A stretch of 7,785 nt of DNA from a bacterium (GTDB lineage Bacteria > UBP13 > UBA5359): positions 1 to 7,785 of the forward strand of contig JAQVUQ010000120.1 in the NCBI GenBank assembly GCA_028699365.1. The letters are read 5' to 3'. Below the pieces are notes generated by a model. It did no database searches, was not told the origin of the DNA, and saw nothing but the letters and a program-made list of their open reading frames with translations. Shown piece after piece: positions 1 through 6,541 of the stretch (its first letter is position 1; each line of letters starts with the position of its first letter). Made by a program: the position numbers and the translations under genes.

Positions 1-1
1 A

Positions 2-862
2 GCATTCTCCACCGGCATGGGCAGCACCGATATGGCTGCCGCCATGGCTACGGGAGAGTGCTGGATCAAGGTGCCTGAGAGCATGAAGTTCGTCTGCACG
101 GGACGGCCCGGTAAATGGGTCTCCGGTAAGGATCTCATACTTCATATTATCGGAATGATTGGAGTGGATGGTGCTTTATACAGAGCTATGGAGTTTGCCG
201 GCGATACGTTTGAGTATATGACGATGGCCGATCGCTTCACCATCTGCAATATGGCTATTGAGGCGGGCGGCAAGAACGGGATCGTGCCGCCGGATCAGCA
301 GACCATCGATTATATGACCGGAAGAGCGAAACACGACTTTACCCTGTATGCCAGCGATCCCGATGCGGCATACCACTCTGTCTACGATATAGATGTGTCC
401 TCGCTGGAACCGATGGTAGCCTTCCCACACCTGCCGGAGAACGTGCGTCCCGTAAGCCAGGCAGGAGACGTGCCTATAGATCAGGTAGTGATAGGTTCCT
501 GTACCAACGGCAGAATAGAGGACCTGAGAGTTGCCGCCGAGGTGCTCAGAGGCAGGAAGGTAAACAGAAAGGTGCGCCTGATAATCCTGCCGGGCACCCA
601 GGCCATCTACCTTCAGGCCATCCGGGAAGGATTGGTGGAAGATCTGGTGGAAGCCGGTGCTGCTTTCAGCACGCCCACTTGCGGCCCGTGTCTGGGCGGT
701 CATATGGGTGTACTGGCCAGCGGTGAACGGGCTATCGCCACTACCAACCGTAACTTTGTCGGCCGTATGGGGCATCCTCAGAGCGAGGTGTATTTATCCA
801 ATCCCGCAGTTGCGGCGGCTTCTGCAATTGCCGGAAAGATCGCCTCTCCGGATGAATTGTAG
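2..862 (+). CDS. leuC: 3-isopropylmalate/(R)-2-methylmalate dehydratase large subunit, 5'-truncated by window edge
   Basis: This is the large subunit of the [4Fe-4S] isomerase that converts 2-isopropylmalate to 3-isopropylmalate in leucine synthesis, and citramalate to 3-methylmalate in the citramalate route. The reading frame is open from base 2, starting [18 protein letters not shown], a conserved internal segment of the family. About 286 residues are visible, so roughly the first 130 of a usual 420 or so lie upstream. The three cluster-ligand cysteines are present: one in IGSCTNG (codon 500-502) and two in [13 protein letters not shown] (codons 680-682 and 689-691). The C terminus ([15 protein letters not shown], then ASAIAG) is the normal family ending, closed by TAG. 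The compact sequence resembles the HacA/archaeal-type LeuC found in many anaerobes rather than the long E. coli type. leuD follows 45 bases downstream and supplies the other half of the enzyme. Homoaconitase activity cannot be excluded from sequence, but the adjacent cimA favours isopropylmalate/citramalate. Confidence 0.96.
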   Translation, partial: AFSTGMGSTDMAAAMATGECWIKVPESMKFVCTGRPGKWVSGKDLILHIIGMIGVDGALYRAMEFAGDTFEYMTMADRFTICNMAIEAGGKNGIVPPDQQTIDYMTGRAKHDFTLYASDPDAAYHSVYDIDVSSLEPMVAFPHLPENVRPVSQAGDVPIDQVVIGSCTNGRIEDLRVAAEVLRGRKVNRKVRLIILPGTQAIYLQAIREGLVEDLVEAGAAFSTPTCGPCLGGHMGVLASGERAIATTNRNFVGRMGHPQSEVYLSNPAVAAASAIAGKIASPDEL

Positions 863-863
863 G

Positions 864-883
864 GGCAACCCTGTGTGGTTGCC
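864..883. repeat. short intergenic hairpin repeat after leuC
   Basis: A perfect 7-bp inverted repeat, GGCAACC (864-870) and GGTTGCC (877-883), encloses a 6-base loop and begins one base after the leuC stop codon. No T-tract follows, so it is not an intrinsic terminator. The local sequence (TAGGGGCAACC, then GGTTGCC) looks like the small palindromic 'TAGGGGC...GCC' repeats scattered through intergenic regions of many genomes; that resemblance is from memory. It could stabilise the leuC mRNA end or adjust leuC/leuD expression. Confidence 0.55.
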
Positions 884-907
884 AAACTAATGAAAGGTTG
901 ATTTACT

Positions 908-1411
908 ATGCAGATAAAGGGAAGAGTATGGAAATTCGGCAATAACGTGGATACCGATGTAATTATCCCTGCCAGATATCTGAACACATCTGACCCTGCC
1001 GAGTTAGCCCAGCATTGCATGGAAGATATAGACGGCGGCTTCGCTGCGAAAGTGCAGCCGGGTGATATTATTGTAGCCGGTGATAATTTCGGCTGCGGCA
1101 GCTCGCGCGAGCATGCGCCCATAGCCATAAAAGCGGCAGGCGTAAGCTGTGTCATTGCCAAATCGTTTGCTCGTATATTCTACAGAAACGCCATCAATAT
1201 CGGCCTTCCCATTCTGGAGAGCCCTGAAGCCTCAGAAGGTATCAGCGAAAACGACGAGGTGGAAGTTGTCCTGGATAAGGGGCTTATATGCGATATTACC
1301 ACGGGATGCAAATATACCGCTCAGGAATTCCCTCCGTTCATGCAGGATCTGATTGCCGCCGGCGGCCTGATCAACTACGTTAAGGCTGAAGCTGTAAAGG
1401 CTGAAGACTGA
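908..1411 (+). CDS. leuD: 3-isopropylmalate/(R)-2-methylmalate dehydratase small subunit
   Basis: This is the small swivel-domain subunit that pairs with LeuC to form the isopropylmalate/citramalate isomerase. The 167-residue product has the family signatures [13 protein letters not shown] at residues 13-25 and [14 protein letters not shown] at 58-71, followed by [19 protein letters not shown]. The compact length is that of the archaeal/clostridial LeuD type (about 160-170) rather than the roughly 200-residue proteobacterial type. The residues after ARYL (NTSDP) form the loop known to influence substrate choice in this family; I cannot assign specificity from it. The start is ATG at 908, with AAAGG at 893-897 as a modest ribosome site about 10 bases upstream. 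The normal family ending is near GGLINYVK; here it is extended by a short KAEAVKAED-like tail. That tail is encoded by two copies of the AAGGCTGAAG repeat that continues into the spacer, so the last codons look repeat-derived. The gene sits between leuC and cimA and is probably co-transcribed with both. Confidence 0.96.
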   Translation: MQIKGRVWKFGNNVDTDVIIPARYLNTSDPAELAQHCMEDIDGGFAAKVQPGDIIVAGDNFGCGSSREHAPIAIKAAGVSCVIAKSFARIFYRNAINIGLPILESPEASEGISENDEVEVVLDKGLICDITTGCKYTAQEFPPFMQDLIAAGGLINYVKAEAVKAED

Positions 1412-1529
1412 AGTAGAACGCTTAAGTGTAGACTGATAGCTTTCAGGCTGAGAAGTGGTCCTGGATAGATTGAGGCTGAAGAAGTGTACCCGAGCGTAAA
1501 TCACTGTAAATCACTTCAGCCTTCAGCCT
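1398..1529. repeat. 132-bp inverted-repeat unit overlapping the leuD stop
   Basis: The left arm at 1398-1414 (AGGCTGAAGACTGAAGT) and the right arm at 1513-1529 (ACTTCAGCCTTCAGCCT) are complementary at 16 of 17 positions, enclosing 98 bases. The heptamer GGCTGAA recurs at 1384-1390, 1399-1405 and 1474-1480. Its complement TTCAGCC occurs as a tandem pair at 1515-1521 and 1522-1528. The leuD stop codon (1409-1411) lies within the left arm. The unit has no coding potential. It looks like a small non-autonomous repeat of the REP-pair or MITE kind, or an expanded heptamer array; no clear target-site duplication is visible. A second, smaller stem using the same right arm is also possible (1473-1481 with 1521-1529). 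Confidence 0.6.
1496..1515. repeat. perfect tandem 10-mer duplication
   Basis: GTAAATCACT occurs twice head to tail (1496-1505 and 1506-1515) just before the right arm of the inverted repeat in the leuD-cimA spacer. It could be a slippage product or paired binding half-sites. Nothing else supports a regulatory role. Confidence 0.6.
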
Positions 1530-1541
1530 AAAAAGCTGTTT

Positions 1542-1547
1542 GAGGAG
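1542..1547 (+). promoter_or_regulatory. cimA ribosome binding site that selects the start
   Basis: GAGGAG lies 8 bases before the ATG at 1556. An in-frame TTG at 1550 is only 2 bases away from the same site and adds just two residues, so the ATG is preferred. Confidence 0.8.
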
Positions 1548-1555
1548 CATTGCTT

Positions 1556-3115
1556 ATGAGCTTCGTGGAGATATACGATACGACTTTGCGCGACGGTTCT
1601 CAGATGGAAGGGATATCCTTTTCCGTTGCCGATAAGATTCGTATCGCCAGAAAATTTGATGAGATGGATTTCGATTATGTCGAAGGCGGGTGGCCTTTCT
1701 CCAATCCCAAGGATCTGGAACTCTTTGAAGTTCTCAGGGAAAAGCCTCTCAAAAATGCTCGCCTGGCTGCTTTCGGTATGACGAGACGGCCCGGCATTGC
1801 TTCCTGTGACGACAGCAATATCATGGCACTGTTGTCCAGCGGCGCGCCGGTAGTGACCATCTTTGGGAAGACCTGGGACCTGCATGTCAGAGAGGCTCTA
1901 AAGACGACCCTGGATGAGAATCTATCCATGATTGCCGATTCGGTTTCGTTTCTGGTCGGCAAAGGCCGGCAGGTCATATTCGATGCCGAGCACTTCTTTG
2001 ACGGTTATGCCGATAACCCGGATTATGCTCTTAAGGTATTGGAAGCAGCGGCGGAAAGCGGAGCCTCCACTCTGGTCATGTGTGATACCAACGGGGGCAG
2101 TCTTCCGGTGCGTACAATGGAGGTTGTGTCCGTTGTTCGTGAACGCTTCGGAGTGCCCCTGGGCATACATACACATAACGACAGCGGCCTGGCCGTTGCC
2201 AATACGCTGGTAGCCGTAGGCTGCGGCGTTACTCATATCCAGGGTACGGTAAACGGCTTTGGCGAACGTTGCGGCAATGCGGATCTCTGCTCGATCATAC
2301 CCTGTCTGGGATTGAAAATGGGCCTGAAAATGAAGGTGGATCTTGAGGCACTCACCTCGCTGTCGCATTACGTTTATGAGATTGCCAATATACATCCCGA
2401 CGGTCATCAACCGTTTGTGGGCAACAGCGCCTTTGCCCATAAGGGTGGGGTTCATGTCAGCGCCGTCAGCCGGTCTGCGCGTACTTACGAACATATAGCG
2501 CCTGAAAAAGTAGGCAATAAGAGAAGAATACTAATCTCCGAACTCTCCGGCAAGAGCAATGTTCTGCACAAGGCGGAGCAGATGAACGCCGACCTTGACG
2601 CTGCAGCTTTGAAGAAGGTCATGTCAAGCCTTGTGAAGCTTGAGCACGAAGGGTATCAATTCGAGGGTGCAGAGGCGTCTTTCGAGATATTAATACTCAA
2701 GGCCAACGGTAAATACCGCAAGCTCTTCGATCTTGAAGGGTTCAGAGTGATCATCGAGAAACGCGGCGCTGATGATGCGATGATTACCGAAGCTACCATA
2801 AAAGTGCGGGTCGGTGAGCAGAGCGTTCACACCGTAGCCGAAGGCGATGGCCCCGTACATGCTCTGGACAATGCCATGCGCAAGGCTCTGCTGCAGTTCT
2901 ATCCTTCTCTGAGCAGAATGAAGCTGACGGATTACAAAGTCAGGGTAATAGACGAGACGTCCGGAACCGCTGCCAAGGTAAGAGTTCTGGTGGAAAGTTC
3001 CGCCGGCGCCTCCTCATGGGGAACCGTCGGCGTATCCGAGAATATCATCGAGGCCAGTTGGCTGGCTATCGTCGACAGTATTGCCTATGCATTACAGAAG
3101 GAAGAAGAAGGATAA
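1556..3115 (+). CDS. cimA: (R)-citramalate synthase, LeuA/HMGL-like family
   Basis: The enzyme condenses pyruvate with acetyl-CoA to (R)-citramalate, the committed step of threonine-independent isoleucine synthesis in the cytoplasm. The 519-residue length matches the family of about 500-530. The TIM-barrel catalytic domain starts at once with [15 protein letters not shown] (DTTLRDG at residues 8-14). The metal-binding [13 protein letters not shown] has its histidines at about 205 and 207. [15 protein letters not shown] follows, then the linker motif [13 protein letters not shown]. From about residue 390 to the end is the LeuA-type allosteric dimer domain. The segment [13 protein letters not shown], followed by [13 protein letters not shown], is typical of the bacterial citramalate synthase subgroup rather than 2-isopropylmalate or homocitrate synthase. 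The C-terminal domain implies feedback control, probably by isoleucine; that is a family property, not visible in the residues. Its neighbours leuC and leuD encode the next enzyme of the same route. The 144-base gap to leuD is filled by repeats and shows no clear terminator, so one transcript is likely. Confidence 0.94.
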   Translation: MSFVEIYDTTLRDGSQMEGISFSVADKIRIARKFDEMDFDYVEGGWPFSNPKDLELFEVLREKPLKNARLAAFGMTRRPGIASCDDSNIMALLSSGAPVVTIFGKTWDLHVREALKTTLDENLSMIADSVSFLVGKGRQVIFDAEHFFDGYADNPDYALKVLEAAAESGASTLVMCDTNGGSLPVRTMEVVSVVRERFGVPLGIHTHNDSGLAVANTLVAVGCGVTHIQGTVNGFGERCGNADLCSIIPCLGLKMGLKMKVDLEALTSLSHYVYEIANIHPDGHQPFVGNSAFAHKGGVHVSAVSRSARTYEHIAPEKVGNKRRILISELSGKSNVLHKAEQMNADLDAAALKKVMSSLVKLEHEGYQFEGAEASFEILILKANGKYRKLFDLEGFRVIIEKRGADDAMITEATIKVRVGEQSVHTVAEGDGPVHALDNAMRKALLQFYPSLSRMKLTDYKVRVIDETSGTAAKVRVLVESSAGASSWGTVGVSENIIEASWLAIVDSIAYALQKEEEG

Positions 3116-3137
3116 TGCAGGCTTTGTGAAGAATTTA

Positions 3138-3161
3138 AGATAAGATGTACCCATTTTATCT
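3138..3161 (+). other. AU-rich hairpin upstream of the propeller gene
   Basis: AGATAAGATG (3138-3147) and CATTTTATCT (3152-3161) form a continuous 10-bp stem with one G-U pair and the 4-base loop TACC. It ends 9 bases before the GGAGGAG ribosome site of the large downstream gene. No T-run follows, so a terminator is unlikely. It could be an mRNA structure controlling translation, or a dyad for a DNA-binding protein. No convincing -35/-10 pair is visible in this 64-base gap. Confidence 0.4.
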
Positions 3162-3170
3162 ATGCCGCCG

Positions 3171-3177
3171 GGAGGAG
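3171..3177 (+). promoter_or_regulatory. ribosome binding site selecting the propeller-gene start
   Basis: GGAGGAG lies just before ATG 3180, with GGAGG ending 4 bases away. Spacing is short but acceptable. The alternative in-frame ATG at 3162 has no ribosome site and would translate through this one as PPGGA, placing six extra residues before the signal peptide. Confidence 0.7.
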
Positions 3178-3179
3178 CA

Positions 3180-6100
3180 ATGAAGCGTTTTATTCTTCTT
3201 TTAATGTTGTCCCTGATCCTGTTTTGCACGGATCACCAGAATATCTACGCCGAACCTTTGACTAAGGAGCCCGGCATTTTGACCGATAAGCTGTTGAACC
3301 TCACGTTCAACCGGAAGACGGCTCAAAACAAGGCCAGTGATGATCTTTATCCGGCATGGGCTCCCAATGGAGAGAACATCGCTTTTACATCCAATCGAGG
3401 CGGTAAATACGATATCTGGCTGATGAAGGTTGACGGTTCCGATTGTCGCCGGTTGACGGACTTCAAGGAGTCGAAATCGGTTGCCATGTCGGCGACATGG
3501 TATCCCAACTCGCTGGCTATCGCTTTTTCCGCCAAGAAGAACGAGAAGAGCACCTTCGATATCTGGCGTGTCAATATTGACGGCGGCGGCATGCGCAACC
3601 TGACGTATTTTCTGGGTAAGAGTGATGAGAAGGATCCGTCATGGTCCCCGGACGGAAGTCGCATAGTCTTTTCTTCCAACCGTGGTACCGATGGGCAATA
3701 CAAACTGTATACCATAGATTCCAGAAGCTTCGATACCAATGTGCAGGATGCCAATATAACGCTGCTGCCCGATCAACAGGGGAATAATTATCATCCCGTG
3801 TGGTCTCCCAACGGCACAAGCATAGCCTTTGTCTCCGACAGGGCGGGCAAACGCAATATCTGGATAATTCCGTTTCCCGGCGATAAAGCCGTAAAGTTGA
3901 CCTCCGGACAGGACGATGCCTTCCCGTCATGGTCGCTTGACGGGAAATTGATATATTTCTCCGCAAGAGAAGGCAATACGACATCGCTCTACTCTATTTC
4001 TGCCGCAGGGGGATCTCCCGTATCTCTCCTCAACTGGGATGGGTATAACACCTTCGATCCCGAATGGTCCCGCAAGCCGGAGATAACAAAGATACTTTTC
4101 GCTTCCAACAGAGACGGAGACAACGATATCTGGCTTTCCAGCGTAAGGGATACCGATCTGCCGTATATTACCCGTTTGCCGGTGGTATCGCCCCGGCAGG
4201 CCAGACCCGGAGATAAGGTTGTCATTACGGCCAAGGCCGAGGATAGAAACAGCGGAGTCGATAAAGTATACGCACAGATAAAGAACGCCGATAAATACAT
4301 CTACAAGGATCAAAGCGAAAAGCTGATCCAGGAAGGTGCAGGCGGTGGTGGCGGCGGCGCGGCTGCTCCTGCCGGAGGCGGCGGTGGTGGCGGCGGCGAG
4401 GGAGAAGCCCCGCCCATAAAGGTTAAGGTTCATACCGACTATGAAATAGTGGATACGATAGAGCTGTTTGATGACGGCAAGCATAGCGACGGCCAGGCGG
4501 GAGACGGCATCTACGCCAATGCCATTTCCACCAAGGGCGGAGACGGAGAATACTATATAAATGTCGTCGTCAAGGATAAAGCCGGCAACACCAAGGTCTA
4601 CGATAATATAACCGGCTTCAGCACCAGAATATTCGTTCCCAGCAGCAAGATACTTCTGGTCAACGATTATATGTGCGGGCAGCGTTTTGACGCCGTAAGA
4701 TACGGCGGTTCGTATAACCGTCCCGGATGGCTGATGAATCCCACAGAGAGTTACTATAAAAAAGGCTGGTCCTATGAGTCCAATGCAGGCGCCATCAAAT
4801 GGTCCGGCTATTCCTGGTCAAAAGGGTCGTGGCTGGAAAGCAGCAGCGGGTCTACCGGTATAATGCGGCGTGGTGCCGAGCCCAGGGATCCGTTCTACGG
4901 TGAGAGTTATGACGAGTGGAGGATAATCTGCCGTGGTCCCATCGATGCCTCTACGCTGTTGACCTACTCTAACAGCGATAAATGCGTTATATGGGGAAGC
5001 CCCTATACCGGCAACCTCTGGACCGACCCAGGTACCATAGAGGATTCCAAGACCCAGGATATGTTGATGAAATTCCTGGACTACGGCGGCCGTTTACTGG
5101 TGACCGGGCAGGACGTAGCCTGGGCGCTGACCAAGGACGGCAAGGAATACAATAAGTTCCTGACCGAGTATATGAAAGTGCGCTATATAGCGGATCAGGC
5201 AGGCAAATGGACTTTAACTGCAACACCCAATAACATCGCCGATCTGCCGGGTCAGGGCGACGTCCCGGGTGCGGGCGGTATCTTTGCCGTCAGAGACAAG
5301 TCCAAGGCTGAGGCAAAGTCGCAACAGACTGCAGAAGGTGAAGGTGAAGGTGGCACCGGGGGCGGAAGCCTGCAAATAAAACTGGCAGGATATTATTACG
5401 GCACAAAGAAGATGGGGCCCGATCCCGACTACTGGGCCGGCGACGCCTGTAAGAACCAATGGTGGGAGGATGTGGTCATGCCGGAAGCGCCGGCAGAGGC
5501 TATCCTGACGTATAGCTCTGCGGCCTCAACAGAAGGCGGAGAAGGCGACGGTGCTGCCGGTGGTAATATCGATAACGCGGTTACTCCCGGTGGGTTGAAT
5601 AATCCCGACATGGATGCGGACGACGGCCAGAATGCCGGACCGGTAATGCCCAAGCTGGTGAGCAATGCCGCCGGGGTCTGTTACTGGAATACACAGAAGA
5701 ATTACAAGACTATTTTCCTGGCCTTCGGTTTTGAGGGCATACGACCGGGTTTCGAGACCTATCAGGATCCCGAAGCGAAACAGGCTGCCGCAGGCGGTGG
5801 CGGCGGAGGCGGCGCTGAGATGGCGGTGACCGAATACGCCACCATGAACAACCGGGCGCGTCTCATGGCCAGCTTTATAACGTGGCTCAGAACCGGCAAG
5901 GTGACCGGTGTAGTTACTGATGGAGTGAAGCCCATCAACAATGCGGTTATTGAGGTATACCTGGGATCAAACGATACCAAGCCCATTTATAAGACGACGA
6001 CTCTGTCTGACGGCAGCTATACCATCATGGGCATAGATTCCGGCAGCTATACCTACATAAAGGCGAGGTATCCCGGCTTCTACGACCACGTTATCGGATG

Positions 6101-6434
6101 CATTATAACCGGCGGCAGAACAACTACGGTTGATTTTAAACTATCCACCGTGACAAAGGGCCTGATCTATGGACGGGTTATGATGCCTAACGAAGTCACA
6201 CCGATCTCCAGAGCGCTTATTGAGGTCGTCTGGACGAATCCGGTAACTAAGGAAGAATCCGTCATCAAGGTAGCCTACACCGAATTTGACGGCAGATATC
6301 TGATAGGCGATCTTAAGGGAGCTCAATACAAAGTGCGTGCTTCCGCCCAGGGCATGGTGCCTAAGGTTATAGATAAGGTTGCCGTGAAAGATGAAGGCAG
6401 CACGATGGTGAATTTCAAGCTCGATAGCAGATAA
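3180..6434 (+). CDS. large exported multidomain protein: PD40/TolB-like propeller, Ig-like, degenerate GATase-like and CarboxypepD_reg-like domains
   Basis: The specific function is unknown. The roughly 1084-residue product begins with a signal peptide (KRF, a long hydrophobic run, likely cleavage after IYA at 24; no lipobox), so it should act in the periplasm or at the cell surface. Residues of about 55-325 contain six PD40-type blades with the pattern W-x-P-(N/D)-G-x-x-I-(A/V)-F-(S/T)-S-(N/D)-R. Residues of about 330-482 form an Ig-like domain with ELFDDGKHSDGQAGDGIYA, as in 'choice-of-anchor'-type domains. About 489-904 matches a GATase-like fold seen in secreted proteins: KILLVND, then KCVIWGSPYTGN, GGRLLVTGQDVAW, AILTYS and IFLAFGFEGI, ending RLMASFITWL. 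It lacks the cysteine nucleophile elbow, so catalysis is unlikely. About 905-988 and 991-1084 are two carboxypeptidase-regulatory-like beta domains (SDGSYTIMGIDSGSYT; FDGRYLIGDLKGAQYKV). Glycine-rich inserts break the middle domains. There is no transmembrane anchor or recognised sorting tail at the C terminus. It lies 64 bases after cimA and ends at a strong terminator. A binding, adhesive or envelope-structural role is an inference. Confidence 0.88.
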   Translation: MKRFILLLMLSLILFCTDHQNIYAEPLTKEPGILTDKLLNLTFNRKTAQNKASDDLYPAWAPNGENIAFTSNRGGKYDIWLMKVDGSDCRRLTDFKESKSVAMSATWYPNSLAIAFSAKKNEKSTFDIWRVNIDGGGMRNLTYFLGKSDEKDPSWSPDGSRIVFSSNRGTDGQYKLYTIDSRSFDTNVQDANITLLPDQQGNNYHPVWSPNGTSIAFVSDRAGKRNIWIIPFPGDKAVKLTSGQDDAFPSWSLDGKLIYFSAREGNTTSLYSISAAGGSPVSLLNWDGYNTFDPEWSRKPEITKILFASNRDGDNDIWLSSVRDTDLPYITRLPVVSPRQARPGDKVVITAKAEDRNSGVDKVYAQIKNADKYIYKDQSEKLIQEGAGGGGGGAAAPAGGGGGGGGEGEAPPIKVKVHTDYEIVDTIELFDDGKHSDGQAGDGIYANAISTKGGDGEYYINVVVKDKAGNTKVYDNITGFSTRIFVPSSKILLVNDYMCGQRFDAVRYGGSYNRPGWLMNPTESYYKKGWSYESNAGAIKWSGYSWSKGSWLESSSGSTGIMRRGAEPRDPFYGESYDEWRIICRGPIDASTLLTYSNSDKCVIWGSPYTGNLWTDPGTIEDSKTQDMLMKFLDYGGRLLVTGQDVAWALTKDGKEYNKFLTEYMKVRYIADQAGKWTLTATPNNIADLPGQGDVPGAGGIFAVRDKSKAEAKSQQTAEGEGEGGTGGGSLQIKLAGYYYGTKKMGPDPDYWAGDACKNQWWEDVVMPEAPAEAILTYSSAASTEGGEGDGAAGGNIDNAVTPGGLNNPDMDADDGQNAGPVMPKLVSNAAGVCYWNTQKNYKTIFLAFGFEGIRPGFETYQDPEAKQAAAGGGGGGGAEMAVTEYATMNNRARLMASFITWLRTGKVTGVVTDGVKPINNAVIEVYLGSNDTKPIYKTTTLSDGSYTIMGIDSGSYTYIKARYPGFYDHVIGCIITGGRTTTVDFKLSTVTKGLIYGRVMMPNEVTPISRALIEVVWTNPVTKEESVIKVAYTEFDGRYLIGDLKGAQYKVRASAQGMVPKVIDKVAVKDEGSTMVNFKLDSR
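4335..4406 (+). repeat. glycine-tract insert 1 with an internal 19-nt direct repeat
   Basis: GGT/GGC/GGA codons encode two Gly runs (6 and 8 residues) separated by AAAPA, inside the Ig-like domain. The 19-mer GGCGGTGGTGGCGGCGGCG occurs exactly at 4341-4359 and again at 4380-4398. The offset is 39 bases (13 codons), so the frame is kept. This suggests a recent in-frame duplication within a flexible loop. Confidence 0.75.
5334..5369 (+). repeat. Glu-Gly insert 2 with a hexanucleotide tandem repeat
   Basis: GAAGGT is repeated three times (5334-5351), encoding EGEGEG, followed by GTGGGS. It lies after a charged, Ala/Lys/Gln-rich stretch and interrupts the GATase-like domain. It is low-complexity and likely a disordered loop. 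Confidence 0.65.
5532..5567 (+). repeat. Gly/Glu-rich insert 3
   Basis: This encodes EGGEGDGAAGGN, at the start of a polar Asn/Asp/Gly/Pro stretch of about 45 residues. It separates AILTYS from AGVCYW, two strands that are normally close together in the GATase-like family. It is probably a long disordered surface loop. Confidence 0.6.
5784..5816 (+). repeat. glycine-tract insert 4
   Basis: AAA followed by seven consecutive Gly codons (5793-5813; GGC, GGT and GGA mixed) lies between IFLAFGFEGI and the final helix RLMASFITWL of the GATase-like domain. It has the same character as insert 1. Confidence 0.7.
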
Positions 6435-6465
6435 CGTGTTGCAGCTCAGGTTGCTACGCGCGCTG

Positions 6466-6504
6466 GAAGCCGGCATTCAGAATTCTGAATGCCGGCTTCT
6501 TTTT
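6466..6504 (+). terminator. Rho-independent terminator after the propeller gene
   Basis: GAAGCCGGCATTCAGAA (6466-6482) is followed directly by its exact complement (6483-6499), a perfect 34-bp palindrome with GAATTC at its centre. Five T's follow at 6500-6504. The tail is on the + strand only, so termination is directed rightward and closes the upstream transcription unit 31 bases after the stop codon. Confidence 0.9.
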
Positions 6505-6532
6505 GCCTGACTAGCTGCGCGCATGCTATACT
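6503..6532 (+). promoter_or_regulatory. extended -10 promoter for ispH
   Basis: TGCTATACT at 6524-6532 is an extended -10 element (TG-n-TATACT, 5 of 6 to consensus). A weak -35, TTGCCT (6503-6508), lies 18 bases upstream. The -35 overlaps the terminator T-tract. The predicted transcription start is at about 6539-6542, at or just before the preferred ispH ATG (6542). The palindrome TGCGCGCA (6516-6523) lies between the two elements and could be an operator, but this is weak. Confidence 0.6.
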
Positions 6533-6541
6533 ATGTCTGTT

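Noticed and set aside
176-775. 199-codon open frame on the minus strand across leuC
   Set aside because: It lies antisense to strongly conserved leuC sequence, has no ribosome site and no recognisable domain; it is a shadow of the + strand codon pattern.
1473-1529. Intrinsic terminator between leuD and cimA
   Set aside because: A stem is possible, but the following bases are AAAAAGCTG, with no T-tract on the + strand.
1550-1555. TTG start for cimA
   Set aside because: It is too close (2 bases) to the GAGGAG ribosome site, while ATG 1556 has ideal spacing.
1922-2494. 190-codon minus-strand open frame inside cimA
   Set aside because: It is fully antisense to the catalytic domain of cimA, with no family resemblance or start signals.
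3121-3160. Sigma-70 promoter for the propeller gene (TTGTGA, TAAGAT)
   Set aside because: The spacing between the candidate boxes is only 11 bases, and no better pair is present.
3162-3179. Upstream ATG giving MPPGGA before the signal peptide
   Set aside because: It has no ribosome site; the next ATG has GGAGGAG in front and yields a normal signal peptide.
3927-4484. 185-codon minus-strand open frame inside the propeller gene
   Set aside because: It reads through the complement of the Gly tract, giving low-complexity Ala/Thr sequence, and has no independent support.
5083-5124. Catalytic GATase or peptidase active site at GGRLLVTGQDVAW
   Set aside because: The turn has no cysteine or serine nucleophile in the G-x-C/S-x-G position; the motif matches the non-catalytic secreted variant of the fold.
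6533-6541. Upstream ispH ATG
   Set aside because: It touches the -10 hexamer, so it would precede the predicted transcription start, and it adds residues before the conserved N terminus.
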